A DNA stretch of 64,000 bases from Rhizobium etli CFN 42 (GCF_000092045.1 NC_007761.1:1739001-1803000); one strand, 5' to 3'. Positions 1 through 8,228 are shown, counted from the stretch's first letter. Translations and numbers: made by a program. Notes: generated from the sequence alone by a model not told the origin.

Positions 1-1304
1 CCATCGACGCCAAGAGCATGCAGTGGGCCTACCGCTCGGCGGACGGCTCGCGCAAGACCGCAAAATCGCCGGCCGGCGTCTTGAGCCCGGGCGACGTCGT
101 CTATGTCGAGAAGCTCGGCGACGAGTCGTCGACCTCCTACCGTCTGCGCCAGCCCCCGAAGGTACAGGGCGGCCTTGTCGCCATGGATCCGAAGACTGGG
201 CGCGTGCTCGCCATGGTCGGCGGTTTCTCCTATGCCCAGTCCGAATTCAACCGCGCCACCCAGGCGATGCGCCAGCCGGGCTCCTCCTTCAAGCCCTTCG
301 TCTACGCAGCGGCGATGGACAATGGCTATACGCCAGCCTCCGTCATCATGGACGCGCCGATCGAGATCGTCTCGGGCGGCCAGGTCTGGAAGCCGGAGAA
401 CTACGGCGGCGAAGTCGGCGGCCCGTCGACGCTGCGCTCGGGCATCGAGCATTCGCGCAACCTGATGACGGTGCGCCTCGCCAACGATCTCGGCATGAAT
501 ATCGTTGCCGAATATGCCGAACGCTTCGGTATCTACGATCACATGCTGCCGGTTCTCTCCATGTCGCTCGGCGCAGGCGACACGACAGTGCTGCGCATGG
601 TCTCCGCCTATTCGGTCATTGCCAATGGCGGCAAGCAGATCAAGCCGACGCTGATCGACCGTATCCAGGACCGCTACGGCAAGACGATCTTCAAGCATGA
701 GGAGCGCCTCTGCGAGGGCTGCAATGCCGGCGACTGGCAGAACCAGGAAGAGCCTAATGTCGTCGACAACCGCGAAACCGTCCTCGACCCGATGACCGCC
801 TACCAGATCACCTCGATGATGCAGGGCGTCATCCAGCGCGGCACCGCTGCCGGCAAGATCGATCTCGGCGGCCGCGACGTCGCCGGAAAGACCGGCACCA
901 CCAATGACGAGAAGGATGCCTGGTTCGTCGGTTTCACGCCGGATCTGGTCGCCGGCCTCTATATGGGCTTCGATACGCCGGCCCCGCTCGGCCGCGGCGG
1001 TACCGGCGGCGGTCTATCCGCGCCGATTTTCAACGAATTCATGCAGGCCGCCGTCAAGGACATGCCGGAATCGAAATTCGTCATTCCGCAGGGCATGAAC
1101 CTGATCCCGATCGACCGCAAGACCGGCATGGCCGCCGCCGACGGCGATCCGAACACGATCGTCGAAGCCTTCAAGCCCGGCACCGGACCTGCCGACAGCT
1201 TCTCCGTCATCGGCATGGACAGCACCATGGCGCCGGAGGAGATCTTGAAGACCTCGCCTCAGGCCAACCAGGCCGTTCAGACCGGCACGCCAGGCCTCTT
1301 CTGA
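1..1304 (+). CDS. mrcA: Penicillin-binding protein 1A, C-terminal part (gene starts before window)
   Basis: Partial gene; the reading frame is open from base 3 and stops at 1302-1304. The product is the transpeptidase end of a class A (bifunctional) penicillin-binding protein that cross-links peptidoglycan in the periplasm. All three penicillin-binding motifs are visible: the SxxK nucleophile motif SSFK (Ser codon near 282), SRN (near 453) and KTG (near 888, in GKTGTTNDEKDAWFVG). The glycosyltransferase half and membrane anchor lie upstream of the window. A weak inverted repeat (1324-1330/1349-1355) follows, but it has no U-tract. prfB begins 101 bases downstream on the same strand. The family call is secure; the choice of mrcA over another class A paralogue rests on sequence flavour and the prfB neighbour. 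Confidence 0.93.
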   Translation, partial: IDAKSMQWAYRSADGSRKTAKSPAGVLSPGDVVYVEKLGDESSTSYRLRQPPKVQGGLVAMDPKTGRVLAMVGGFSYAQSEFNRATQAMRQPGSSFKPFVYAAAMDNGYTPASVIMDAPIEIVSGGQVWKPENYGGEVGGPSTLRSGIEHSRNLMTVRLANDLGMNIVAEYAERFGIYDHMLPVLSMSLGAGDTTVLRMVSAYSVIANGGKQIKPTLIDRIQDRYGKTIFKHEERLCEGCNAGDWQNQEEPNVVDNRETVLDPMTAYQITSMMQGVIQRGTAAGKIDLGGRDVAGKTGTTNDEKDAWFVGFTPDLVAGLYMGFDTPAPLGRGGTGGGLSAPIFNEFMQAAVKDMPESKFVIPQGMNLIPIDRKTGMAAADGDPNTIVEAFKPGTGPADSFSVIGMDSTMAPEEILKTSPQANQAVQTGTPGLF

Positions 1305-1405
1305 GCCTCATCCAATTTTGGAAGCCCGCCCCGGCTCTTTACATCCGCGGCGGGCGTCTCTATGTCACCAGCACTCGAAGAAGACCGTTACAGAGAAGCA
1401 GGAAA

Positions 1406-2537
1406 ATGCGAGCCGAAATCGAAAACGTGGTCGATGAAACCAAGCAGGCTATCACCCTGCTGAGGAGGCATCTTTGACTGGGACCAGGCGATAAGACGAC
1501 TGGACTGGTTGAACAACAAGGCAGAGGATCCGAACCTCTGGAACGATGCGCAGGAAGCGCAGAAGCTGATGCGCGAGCGCCAGCAGCTCGATGACGGAGT
1601 TAACGGCGTCCGGCAGCTGGAACAGCAGCTGAAAGACAATGTCGAACTGGTCGAGTTGGGTGAGGAAGAAGGCGACGAAGGCATCGTCAAAGAGGCCGAG
1701 GACGCCTTGAAGGCACTGAAGGCAGAGGCCGCGCGCCGCCAGGTGGAGGCGATGCTCTCCGGCGAGGCCGACAGCAACGACACCTATCTGGAAGTCCATT
1801 CCGGCGCCGGCGGCACCGAAAGTCAGGACTGGGCCAACATGCTGTTGCGCATGTACACCCGCTGGGCGGAACGCCAGCGCTTCAAGGTCGAGCTTCTCGA
1901 AGTCCATGACGGCGAAGAGGCTGGCATCAAGTCCGCCACCCTGCTCGTCAAGGGCCACAATGCTTATGGCTGGTTGAAGACGGAATCGGGCGTGCATCGT
2001 CTGGTGCGCATTTCCCCCTACGACAGCAATGCGCGCCGTCACACGTCCTTCTCGTCGATCTGGGTCTATCCGGTCGTCGACGACTCGATCAACATCGACA
2101 TCAACGAAAGCGATTGCCGCATCGACACCTATCGTTCGTCCGGCGCCGGCGGCCAGCACGTCAACACGACGGACTCGGCCGTGCGCATCACCCATATCCC
2201 GACCGGCATCGTGGTGGCCTGCCAGCAGGAACGTTCGCAGCACAAGAACCGCGCCAAGGCCTGGGAAATGCTGCGTGCCCGGATGTACGAAGCAGAGTTG
2301 AAGAAGCGCGAAGAGGCCGCCAACGCCGAAGCCGCTTCCAAGACGGATATCGGCTGGGGTCACCAGATCCGCTCCTACGTGCTGCAACCCTATCAGCTGG
2401 TCAAGGACCTGCGCACCGGCGTTGCCAGCACCGCGCCGGATGACGTGCTCGACGGCGATCTGAATGAATTCATGGAAGCAGCACTTGCCCACCGCATCAG
2501 CGGCGCCGCCGATGCGGTCGTCGAGGATGTCGACTGA
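1406..2537 (+). CDS. prfB: Peptide chain release factor 2, expressed by programmed +1 frameshift
   Basis: Release factor 2 recognises UGA and UAA in the ribosomal A site and triggers peptide hydrolysis. Translation starts at ATG 1406 and runs 23 codons to an in-frame TGA at 1475-1477, in the context CTT TGA C. A Shine-Dalgarno-like AGGAGG (1463-1468) lies just before it. Slipping +1 from CTT continues at GAC 1476 into the 353-codon main frame, giving 376 residues, normal for the family. The catalytic GGQ is at about residues 248-250. The stop-recognition tripeptide is SPY (about 203-205) where E. coli has SPF. The slippery site and internal SD match the known prfB autoregulatory frameshift: low RF2 favours frameshifting and so more RF2. 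This is not a pseudogene. Confidence 0.96.
1463..1478 (+). promoter_or_regulatory. prfB +1 recoding site (internal SD plus CTT TGA C)
   Basis: AGGAGG, three spacer bases (CAT), then the slippery CTT codon, the in-frame TGA stop and a following C. Element order and spacing match the E. coli prfB recoding signal. The downstream frame continues without a gap into conserved RF2 sequence ([11 protein letters not shown]). Confidence 0.95.
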
Positions 2538-2560
2538 TAATTCGGCAGTATGGAAATCAG

Positions 2561-2586
2561 AAAAGCCCTGGGAACAGCGCTTTTTT
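2561..2586. terminator. Terminator between convergent prfB and hydrolase gene
   Basis: The hairpin is AAAAGC, a C:C mismatch, CTG, loop GGAA, CAG, GCTTTT, followed by a T run. The A-run on one side and T-run on the other allow function in both directions, which suits the two convergent genes. Confidence 0.7.
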
Positions 2587-2588
2587 GT

Positions 2589-3644
2589 TCAGCCTATCGC
2601 GCCGGCATCGCCGTCATGAAACAGAGCTGCCGATAGAGCGGCAATCTCGTCATGAACGGCCCCCCGTTCGATGCCCGGCGGATCGGTGAAGAGCTCGGCG
2701 GCGAAGGCAAGGCCGAGCCCGGTGCCCTCCGGCACAAAGATATAATGCCCGAGGCCGCCGCCGAAGATTTTCAGGGCGCTGCCGGTCAGCCGCTCATGCA
2801 GCCAAGAAGAACATTCCTCGGCTGGTGCCGCCTTGTCGGCATCGCCGACAAGGATAAGAGCGGGTGCCACGACAGTTTTCAGGCTCTCTTCGCTGAAACC
2901 GAGAATGGAACGACCTGGTGCGCACAGCAGCGCCGCCGTAATCCGGTCGTCCCGGTAGCATTGCGACATGCGGGACCATGATTCGCGAAAAACATCGCTG
3001 GTACGAAGTAAGGCGGAGATATGATCGGCAAGATCGGGAAATTCCCTTGGGCAGCGTGGAGCACCCGGCTTCAGCCTTGACGGTTCGAACTGCGAGAACT
3101 GGGTGACAGCGCCGAGAAGCAGCATGACGCTATAGGCTCCGGCCGAAAATCCGGCCGCGAATACACGGTCTGCATCGATCCCACCGGCAAGATCGCCAAG
3201 CCAGTCGCGACGGCGGTCGAGCATCAAGCTCAGATCCGGCGCCCGTTCCCAGAGACAGGCAAAACCTTCGGCGCGATAAGGCTCACTGCCCGTATTGCCG
3301 TGATGATCGACGCCGAGCGCTGCAAATCCGCGATCGACCAGGCGTCGCGCCAGCCATTCCAGTCCGGCCGCAGAACCGCCGGTGCCGTGTGACAGCAGGA
3401 CGAGCGGATAAGGCCGGTCTGAGGGCCGAATCGGTGCGTCGCGGGCGACCGCGGCCTTCCGAAACCAGCTTCTCTCCTGGATCTCGCATTCCTGCGCGTT
3501 ATCGGCAGCCGGATACCATAGCGACCAGCGGACGGGTCTTGGGCCGGCTGAGTCCCAGTCCTGTCTCCGGTCGTCGTAGAGGACGCCCTCGCGAAAACCG
3601 AGTTTCATCTTCGTCGCCTGTGCGAACAGCGTCTCGCTGCTCAA
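2589..3644 (-). CDS. Alpha/beta hydrolase (dienelactone-hydrolase/PAF-acetylhydrolase-like)
   Basis: Predicted serine hydrolase of 351 residues. Visible features are an oxyanion-type HGTGG (about 86-90), the nucleophile elbow GFSAG (Ser about 167), an acid candidate in LVGDAD (about 266-270) and a histidine in GLGH (about 300). No clear signal peptide is seen. The longest frame begins with TTG at 3644, overlapping the stop of the upstream lipoprotein gene by two bases. An ATG at 3608 (MKLGFREG) is an equally good start and would give 339 residues. It is the last gene of the minus-strand group nadK-lipoprotein-hydrolase. The substrate cannot be read from the sequence; esterase or lipase-like activity is the family expectation. 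Confidence 0.8.
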   Translation of the reverse strand: MSSETLFAQATKMKLGFREGVLYDDRRQDWDSAGPRPVRWSLWYPAADNAQECEIQERSWFRKAAVARDAPIRPSDRPYPLVLLSHGTGGSAAGLEWLARRLVDRGFAALGVDHHGNTGSEPYRAEGFACLWERAPDLSLMLDRRRDWLGDLAGGIDADRVFAAGFSAGAYSVMLLLGAVTQFSQFEPSRLKPGAPRCPREFPDLADHISALLRTSDVFRESWSRMSQCYRDDRITAALLCAPGRSILGFSEESLKTVVAPALILVGDADKAAPAEECSSWLHERLTGSALKIFGGGLGHYIFVPEGTGLGLAFAAELFTDPPGIERGAVHDEIAALSAALFHDGDAGAIG

Positions 3645-4147
3645 TTGGTCGCTTTCTCGATGGTGATGTCGCCGAGTTCGTCGATCAGCACGGTCCAGCC
3701 GTCCGGCTCGGCCGCGGGATCAGTCTTCAGATAGATTGTGGCGAAGAGACCGGGTTGCTTGATGATGCCGCTCGAGTTTTCGGGGCGGATATCGGTCACG
3801 TAAGGCTTCAGATCGCTGATCTCCTGCAGCTCGATGGTCGAGGCAATCGCCGGACCGGTCTCGGTCTGCGCGATCTGCTGAAGATAGACTTTCGACGTCC
3901 TGTCCGGCTGACGCACGGCAAAGAGCTTATAGTAACCATGGCGCCTTTCCTGGGAGTCGGAAACGCTTTCGGCAGTGGCGGGCGCCCGCTCGACGGCCGG
4001 TGCGTTGCCGTCGTCCTCCCAGTAGCCGGTGCTGGTCGCGAAAATCACAGAAGCCGGCAGGATGACGTCCTGCGTGGGAGCAGCGATCGCGGCCGAGCAT
4101 CCGACGAGGAAAATCGTGGTCATCAATGTCAGGCGCATTGCCATCAT
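3641..4147 (-). CDS. Small predicted lipoprotein, function unknown
   Basis: A 168-residue protein with an N-terminal hydrophobic segment ending in LVGC, a good lipobox, so it is probably exported and lipid-anchored with mature Cys near residue 17. The mature part is polar, with a PAVERAPATAES stretch and a C-terminal segment containing GWTVLIDELGDITIEK. Three near-N-terminal ATGs (4147, 4144, 4138) are possible starts; 4138 (MRLTLMTT) gives the tidiest signal peptide. It lies one base downstream of nadK and overlaps the next gene by four bases, so it is probably co-transcribed. I do not recognise the family. Confidence 0.75.
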   Translation of the reverse strand: MMAMRLTLMTTIFLVGCSAAIAAPTQDVILPASVIFATSTGYWEDDGNAPAVERAPATAESVSDSQERRHGYYKLFAVRQPDRTSKVYLQQIAQTETGPAIASTIELQEISDLKPYVTDIRPENSSGIIKQPGLFATIYLKTDPAAEPDGWTVLIDELGDITIEKATN

Positions 4148-4148
4148 T

Positions 4149-4922
4149 TCAATCCTTGAACTGCTCGGCGAGAATGCGGTCGGACCAGGAGCGGTCCGGA
4201 TCGGAGAGGATACGCGCCGTCATATGCTCCGACTGGGCGATGCGGACATGCAGCACCGATTTGACTTCCGTATTGTCTGCCACCGCATTCACCGGCCGCT
4301 TCACCGGCTCGAGCACGTCGATATCGACAGTCACCTTGTTCGGAAGCAGGGCGCCCCTCCAGCGCCGCGGCCTGAAAGCGCTGACGGGCGTCATGGCGAG
4401 CAGCGGCGCCTCGAGCGGCAGGATGGGGCCATGGGCGGAAAGATTATAGGCCGTCGATCCGGCGGGGGTGGCCACCATCAGCCCGTCGCAGATCAGCTCC
4501 TCCAGGCGCACGCGCCCGTCGACCACGACCCTCAGATTGGCGGCCTGATAAGACTGGCGGAAAAGATAGACTTCGTTGATGGCGAGCGCTGTGGAATTGG
4601 TACCGTCGGCATTGGCCGTTGTCATCTTCAAGGGACGGAAGGCGTTTTCGACGGCGACGCAGATACGCTCCTGAAGCCGTTCCGTGCTGTAATCATTCAT
4701 CAGAAAGCCGACCGAGCCTCGATTCATGCCATAGACCAGCTTGCCCGAGTTCATGGTGCTGTGCAGCGTCTGCAGCATGAAGCCATCGCCCCCCAGAGCG
4801 ACGATGACATCAGCCTTGTCCTGCGGCACGTCGCCATAGATGCGAATCAGCTCTTCGCGCGCTGCGAGCGCCTCCATCGTTGGCGAGGCGATAAAGGAAA
4901 GCGTCTGGAATGAACGGCCCAT
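4149..4922 (-). CDS. nadK: NAD kinase
   Basis: Phosphorylates NAD to NADP in the cytoplasm. The 257-residue protein carries the diagnostic GGDG motif (about residues 44-47, ALGGDGFML), then YGMNRGSVGFLMN, and the second NAD-kinase signature near TPAGSTAYNLSAHGP. The length is typical of the short rhizobial form. The start ATG at 4922 is followed directly by conserved-looking sequence. First gene of a three-gene minus-strand group. Confidence 0.95.
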   Translation of the reverse strand: MGRSFQTLSFIASPTMEALAAREELIRIYGDVPQDKADVIVALGGDGFMLQTLHSTMNSGKLVYGMNRGSVGFLMNDYSTERLQERICVAVENAFRPLKMTTANADGTNSTALAINEVYLFRQSYQAANLRVVVDGRVRLEELICDGLMVATPAGSTAYNLSAHGPILPLEAPLLAMTPVSAFRPRRWRGALLPNKVTVDIDVLEPVKRPVNAVADNTEVKSVLHVRIAQSEHMTARILSDPDRSWSDRILAEQFKD

Positions 4923-5079
4923 ACAATGCCCTTTGTGAAGCTGCTCTAGCTAAAGGATAAATGGCAGTCGCGACAAGGCCGTTTTGCACGACAAGGTGTT
5001 TTGGATCCGCGCCGACTTGGCCGCGCCGGCACGGATTTTCCTTTACAGGATCGCAGAATCTGTTAGTTGGGCAGCTATT

Positions 5080-5155
<76 letters not shown>

Positions 5156-5356
5156 GCCTACACTCTGTGAGCTTCGACTCCGCGAGCCGAAGAGAGCGGC
5201 CAAGCGAAGGCTGTCGCGCCGTCGTCCCGTTGGGAACGAAGGCGGACTGGTTCCGATAATGCCCGGCGCGCTTTTGAACCTTGCCTGAAGGATTGCTTCA
5301 GCGGCAGTTCAGCCGTGGCGGCGCAGTGTCTCCTCATCGTCAATGAGGAAACAGCC

Positions 5357-5695
5357 ATGAAGTTCGCGCATATTTTTCTGACCGCGGCCATCTCCCTCGG
5401 TGCGGCCGTTGCTGCCGTTGCGCCGGCCGCCGCCGTGCCTGTCGACCGGTCGGCGCTATCGGTGCAAAGCGGCATCGTCCAGATTCATGACAGCTGGCGA
5501 AACGACCGCTGGCGTGACGACCGTGATTGGCGGGATGATCGTGACTGGCGGGGTGATCGTGATTGGAGGGATGGCCGCGATTGGCGCCGGTCCGAATGGC
5601 GCTATGAACGCCGCCATTGGCGGCCGTGGCGCTGGGAAGAGCGTCGCGAGTGGCGCCAATATGATCGCGGCATGCCCCGGTTCTATCGCAGCTGA
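5357..5695 (+). CDS. Secreted small basic protein with Arg/Asp/Trp repeats
   Basis: A 112-residue protein with a clear signal peptide (MKFAHIFLTAAISLGAAVAA, cleavage probably after APAAA). A tandem low-complexity block follows, with four consecutive units of the form RDDRDW/RGDRDW/RDGRDW, and then an Arg/Trp-rich tail ending near MPRFYRS. The start at 5357 is chosen because GAGGAA lies about seven bases upstream and the signal peptide begins there. It resembles short periplasmic RW-rich proteins common in rhizobia, whose function is unknown. The repeats are imperfect at DNA level, so expansion looks old. Confidence 0.75.
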   Translation: MKFAHIFLTAAISLGAAVAAVAPAAAVPVDRSALSVQSGIVQIHDSWRNDRWRDDRDWRDDRDWRGDRDWRDGRDWRRSEWRYERRHWRPWRWEERREWRQYDRGMPRFYRS

Positions 5696-5707
5696 GGACA
5701 GTCGGTC

Positions 5708-5857
5708 TCAGCCACCGGCCGTTTCCGGTTCAATGCGCGACGGGTCGTTGACTCTCGCCTCGATCCTGTCGCCGTTGCCGGTCTGTCCGGCACCGGAAGG
5801 TGACATCATTGCGATGCTGAGCACCGAGGCGACCATCACGGTGACGATGGCGATCAT
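5708..5857 (-). CDS. Putative 49-residue exported or membrane peptide
   Basis: ATG at 5857 opens a frame of 49 codons ending in TGA at 5708-5710. A TGA six codons upstream in frame rules out a longer N-terminus. The first 18 residues (MIAIVTVMVASVLSIAMM) are strongly hydrophobic and the rest is polar and acidic, as in a small membrane-anchored or exported peptide. No convincing ribosome binding site is seen. It lies convergent to the RW-rich protein gene and downstream of another minus-strand small membrane protein gene. No family is recognised and it may be chance. Confidence 0.35.
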   Translation of the reverse strand: MIAIVTVMVASVLSIAMMSPSGAGQTGNGDRIEARVNDPSRIEPETAGG

Positions 5858-5928
5858 TACGCGCGTAAGCGTTCAATCCTCGTTCCGGTTGGGATTAACG
5901 CACAATCGCCGCCCGCGTTTCTCTCGGC

Positions 5929-6087
5929 CTATTGCACCGGTCCCGGCGTCGCGGGCCCGGGCGCCGTCGGCGACAGGGGATCGGGCTGGCGGACGGGGTG
6001 CGACGTGTCCACCCAGATGATGCTGAGGATGATTCCCACAAAGGCCGCGATGAAGAGGATACCGAAAATCAGCGGTCGAATGGCCAT
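5929..6087 (-). CDS. Putative 52-residue single-pass membrane protein
   Basis: ATG at 6087 is preceded on its strand by AAGGAG about ten bases upstream, a strong ribosome binding site. Residues 4-26 (from RPLIFGIL to LSIIWV) form one transmembrane helix. A short proline-rich tail follows (VRQPDPLSPTAPGPATPGPVQ region) and ends at TAG 5929-5931. Base composition matches the neighbours. No family is recognised. The topology is probably N-in with a periplasmic Pro-rich tail. Confidence 0.6.
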   Translation of the reverse strand: MAIRPLIFGILFIAAFVGIILSIIWVDTSHPVRQPDPLSPTAPGPATPGPVQ

Positions 6088-6211
6088 GATGGGAATCGCT
6101 CCTTCTTACTTGTGACCGGTCGCTACGGATCGATCGCCGCCAGATCATAATGCTCCAGAAGGTCATTCCAAGGCAAAAGTGGATTTCTCCGGGTCGAGCC
6201 CTGCGTCGGGA

Positions 6212-6904
6212 TCAGTGGCGCACGAGCGAAAGCGGCTTGCCGCCTTCCTCTCTGGACTTGTCGAAATTGCCGTCGGCGCGCATGTCGAAGCTGAGCGACG
6301 AACCATCATGGCTCATCAGCGTCAGCCCGAAACCATCGATATTCCATACGGCGAGCTTGAGCCTGGCGACATTGGCGGCGCAGTCTGCGGAAAGCGACAA
6401 GGGCGCGTGGCCGTCCGTATCGAGGGTGCCGTCGAGTGTCACGCTGCAGAGCTTTTCGCCGCCCGGTCTTTGCATCGCCCATGTCCCGGCAAGGCTCCTG
6501 AAGGTCGGCAGGCGATCGACACCATCGGGTGCCGAGAGCAGCAGGAGCGGTGTTTCATCTTCCGTTTTCATCGGCGAACCCTCATTCTCGACGAAACGGG
6601 CGATGGCCTTGCGCGTCGGATCGATCAGGATGAGGCCGCCATTGCCGTCGAAATTCCAGGCAGCGGCTTCGGCAAGCGCTGGCAGCGGCTTGGAACAATG
6701 GTCCTGGCCCGAGAGCGAATAGCCGCCGATCGCAAGGTCGGTTTCGAGCGTCAGCCGGCATCCGGCGCGTCCGTTTTCGGGCGCGACCAGATAGGTTCCC
6801 GCTTGCGCCCTCAGAATATCGGGATCGATATCCTGCGCCCCAGCCGAACCGCAGTCCAGCAGCATGGCTGCTGGAATTGTGAGCCGAAGCATGAAACCAA
6901 TCAT
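6212..6904 (-). CDS. Secreted protein with two AprI/Inh-type protease-inhibitor domains
   Basis: A 230-residue protein with an N-terminal signal sequence (about 1-23, LLDCGSAGAQ). Two similar beta-barrel-like repeats follow: AGTYLVAPENGRAGCRL...GQDHC (about 35-106) and LAGTWAMQRPGGEKLCSVTL...SADC (about 138-215). Each holds a matching pair of cysteines (C49/C70 and C153/C175) and a conserved Trp-Asn near its end (W83, W187). AGTW, the paired cysteines and this spacing are hallmarks of the AprI/Inh metalloprotease-inhibitor fold, also found in Omp19-like lipoproteins. Known members are usually single-domain, so this copy appears duplicated within one chain. The target protease is unknown. It stands alone upstream of rlmB on the same strand. 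Confidence 0.75.
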   Translation of the reverse strand: MIGFMLRLTIPAAMLLDCGSAGAQDIDPDILRAQAGTYLVAPENGRAGCRLTLETDLAIGGYSLSGQDHCSKPLPALAEAAAWNFDGNGGLILIDPTRKAIARFVENEGSPMKTEDETPLLLLSAPDGVDRLPTFRSLAGTWAMQRPGGEKLCSVTLDGTLDTDGHAPLSLSADCAANVARLKLAVWNIDGFGLTLMSHDGSSLSFDMRADGNFDKSREEGGKPLSLVRH

Positions 6905-6951
6905 CGCAATCCCCCCTCTGCCGCGGCCCGTAAGCCGCTTTTAAGTCCAGC

Positions 6952-7842
6952 CTATGCCTTTAAGTAAAGCCGCGCGGCGTAGAGCGCGATCGCCGCGGCG
7001 TTCGAAACGTTCAGCGATTTGATCGCGCCCGGCATGTCGAGGCGGGCAAGCGCCGTCACGGTCTCACGTGTCTTCTGCCTGAGCCCCTTGCCCTCCGAGC
7101 CGAGCACCAGCGCCACCTTGTCGCCTGAGAAGGTGCCTTCGAGCGGCGCCGGCCCTTCCGAATCGAGGCCGATGGTGGAGAAGCCGAGCTTGTGCAATTC
7201 GCCGAGCGCATCGGCGAGGTTGGTGATCTGTATATAAGGTATCAGTTCCAGGGCGCCGGAGGCGGATTTGGCGAGCACGCCTGACTCGGTCGGGCTATGT
7301 CTCTGAGTGGTGATAACGGCCCCGGCATTGAAGGCGACGGCCGAGCGCATGATCGCGCCGACATTGTGCGGATCGGTGACCTGATCGAGCACGAGCAGGA
7401 GAGGGCTGTCCTTTAGCGCTTCGAGCCGGCGCACCGGTAGCGGCCGCGTTTCCAGCATGACGCCCTGATGGATCGCCTCGGGACCGAGCACCTTGTCGAT
7501 CTCGTGCGGCGAGACGATTTCGAAGGGAATGCCGAGCGTCTCGACGTCGATTTCCAGACGCGCGAGCGCATTCTGCGTCGTAAACAGCTTGATCTTCTTA
7601 CGCTCCGGATTGTCGAGAGCGGCGCGCACCGTATGCAGGCCGTAAAGATATACCTGGTCGGGCGCGAGCGCCGGTGGCTTCCAGTCCTCAGCTCCACGCC
7701 GGCGCTTCTGTGGCTGGGGTGTCGGGATCTCGCCGCGTTCGCGCTTGGCGTCGCGGTGCGCGCGCCTCAGATTGGCGTAGTGCGTATCCTTGGCGGATGG
7801 GTCTGTTGCGGCCTTGCCGCCGGATTTGTTGTCTTTGCTCAT
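6952..7842 (-). CDS. rlmB: TrmH/SpoU-family 23S rRNA 2'-O-methyltransferase
   Basis: A SPOUT-fold methyltransferase using S-adenosylmethionine. RlmB homologues methylate the 2'-O of G2251 in 23S rRNA. The 296-residue chain has a basic, disordered N-terminus (about 1-55), an RNA-binding substrate domain beginning at VYLYGLHTVRAAL (about 64-75), and three SPOUT motifs. These are DPHNVGAIMRSA (about 157-168), LVLGSEGKGLR (about 245-255) and SLNVSNAAAIAL (about 276-287), which supplies the knot. Assignment to RlmB rather than another TrmH paralogue rests on the substrate-domain start and overall length. Confidence 0.88.
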   Translation of the reverse strand: MSKDNKSGGKAATDPSAKDTHYANLRRAHRDAKRERGEIPTPQPQKRRRGAEDWKPPALAPDQVYLYGLHTVRAALDNPERKKIKLFTTQNALARLEIDVETLGIPFEIVSPHEIDKVLGPEAIHQGVMLETRPLPVRRLEALKDSPLLLVLDQVTDPHNVGAIMRSAVAFNAGAVITTQRHSPTESGVLAKSASGALELIPYIQITNLADALGELHKLGFSTIGLDSEGPAPLEGTFSGDKVALVLGSEGKGLRQKTRETVTALARLDMPGAIKSLNVSNAAAIALYAARLYLKA

Positions 7843-7944
7843 GCGGCTTTATAGCCATGGCGTTCGCTGCCGCATAGGCTTTCTTTCATGTGCCGGCTTT
7901 CGGCGGCGAATGAAATTTTTCGTGTTTTTTCCATTGTCATCGTG

Positions 7945-7973
7945 TTGACAGACGGAAATGCTCCGGTCATATA
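7945..7973 (+). promoter_or_regulatory. Promoter for tRNA-Tyr/tRNA-Gly (and possibly tuf)
   Basis: TTGACA at 7945-7950, a 17-base spacer, then CATATA at 7968-7973. This is an almost ideal sigma-70 promoter about 70 bases before tRNA-Tyr. Confidence 0.65.
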
Positions 7974-8045
7974 CGCGGCGCAGACGACGGGCGGCAACGC
8001 TTCGAAGTCTGACGAACTTGGTCTTCAAGATCCGGACGAAAAACT

Positions 8046-8130
8046 GGAGAGATGCCCGAGTGGTTAAAGGGGACGGACTGTAAATCCGTTGGCTCAGCCT
8101 ACGTTGGTTCAAATCCAACTCTCTCCACCA
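8046..8130 (+). tRNA. tRNA-Tyr (anticodon GTA)
   Basis: A class II tRNA of 85 bases with a long variable arm and encoded CCA. Acceptor GGAGAGA pairs with TCTCTCC, the anticodon arm CGGACTGTAAATCCG exposes GTA, and the T arm contains GGTTCAAATCC. Confidence 0.96.
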
Positions 8131-8154
8131 TTCGTCATTGGATCGGACCATCCC

Positions 8155-8228
8155 GCGGGTATAGCTCAATGGTAGAGCAGCAGCCTTCCAAGCTGAATAC
8201 GCGGGTTCGATTCCCGCTACCCGCTCCA
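8155..8228 (+). tRNA. tRNA-Gly (anticodon TCC)
   Basis: A 74-base cloverleaf with encoded CCA. Acceptor GCGGGTA pairs with TACCCGC, the anticodon loop CTTCCAA exposes TCC, and the T arm contains GGGTTCGATTCCC. It lies 24 bases after tRNA-Tyr and is probably on the same transcript. Confidence 0.97.

Noticed and set aside
1324..1355. GCCCGCC/GGCGGGC inverted repeat after mrcA as a terminator
   Set aside because: The loop is long (18 bases) and no U-tract follows.
1475..1477. In-frame stop in prfB as evidence of a pseudogene
   Set aside because: The stop is part of the conserved programmed frameshift signal.
5500..5600. Short direct repeats as a CRISPR or satellite
   Set aside because: They are in-frame codon repeats of a secreted low-complexity protein, with no spacers.
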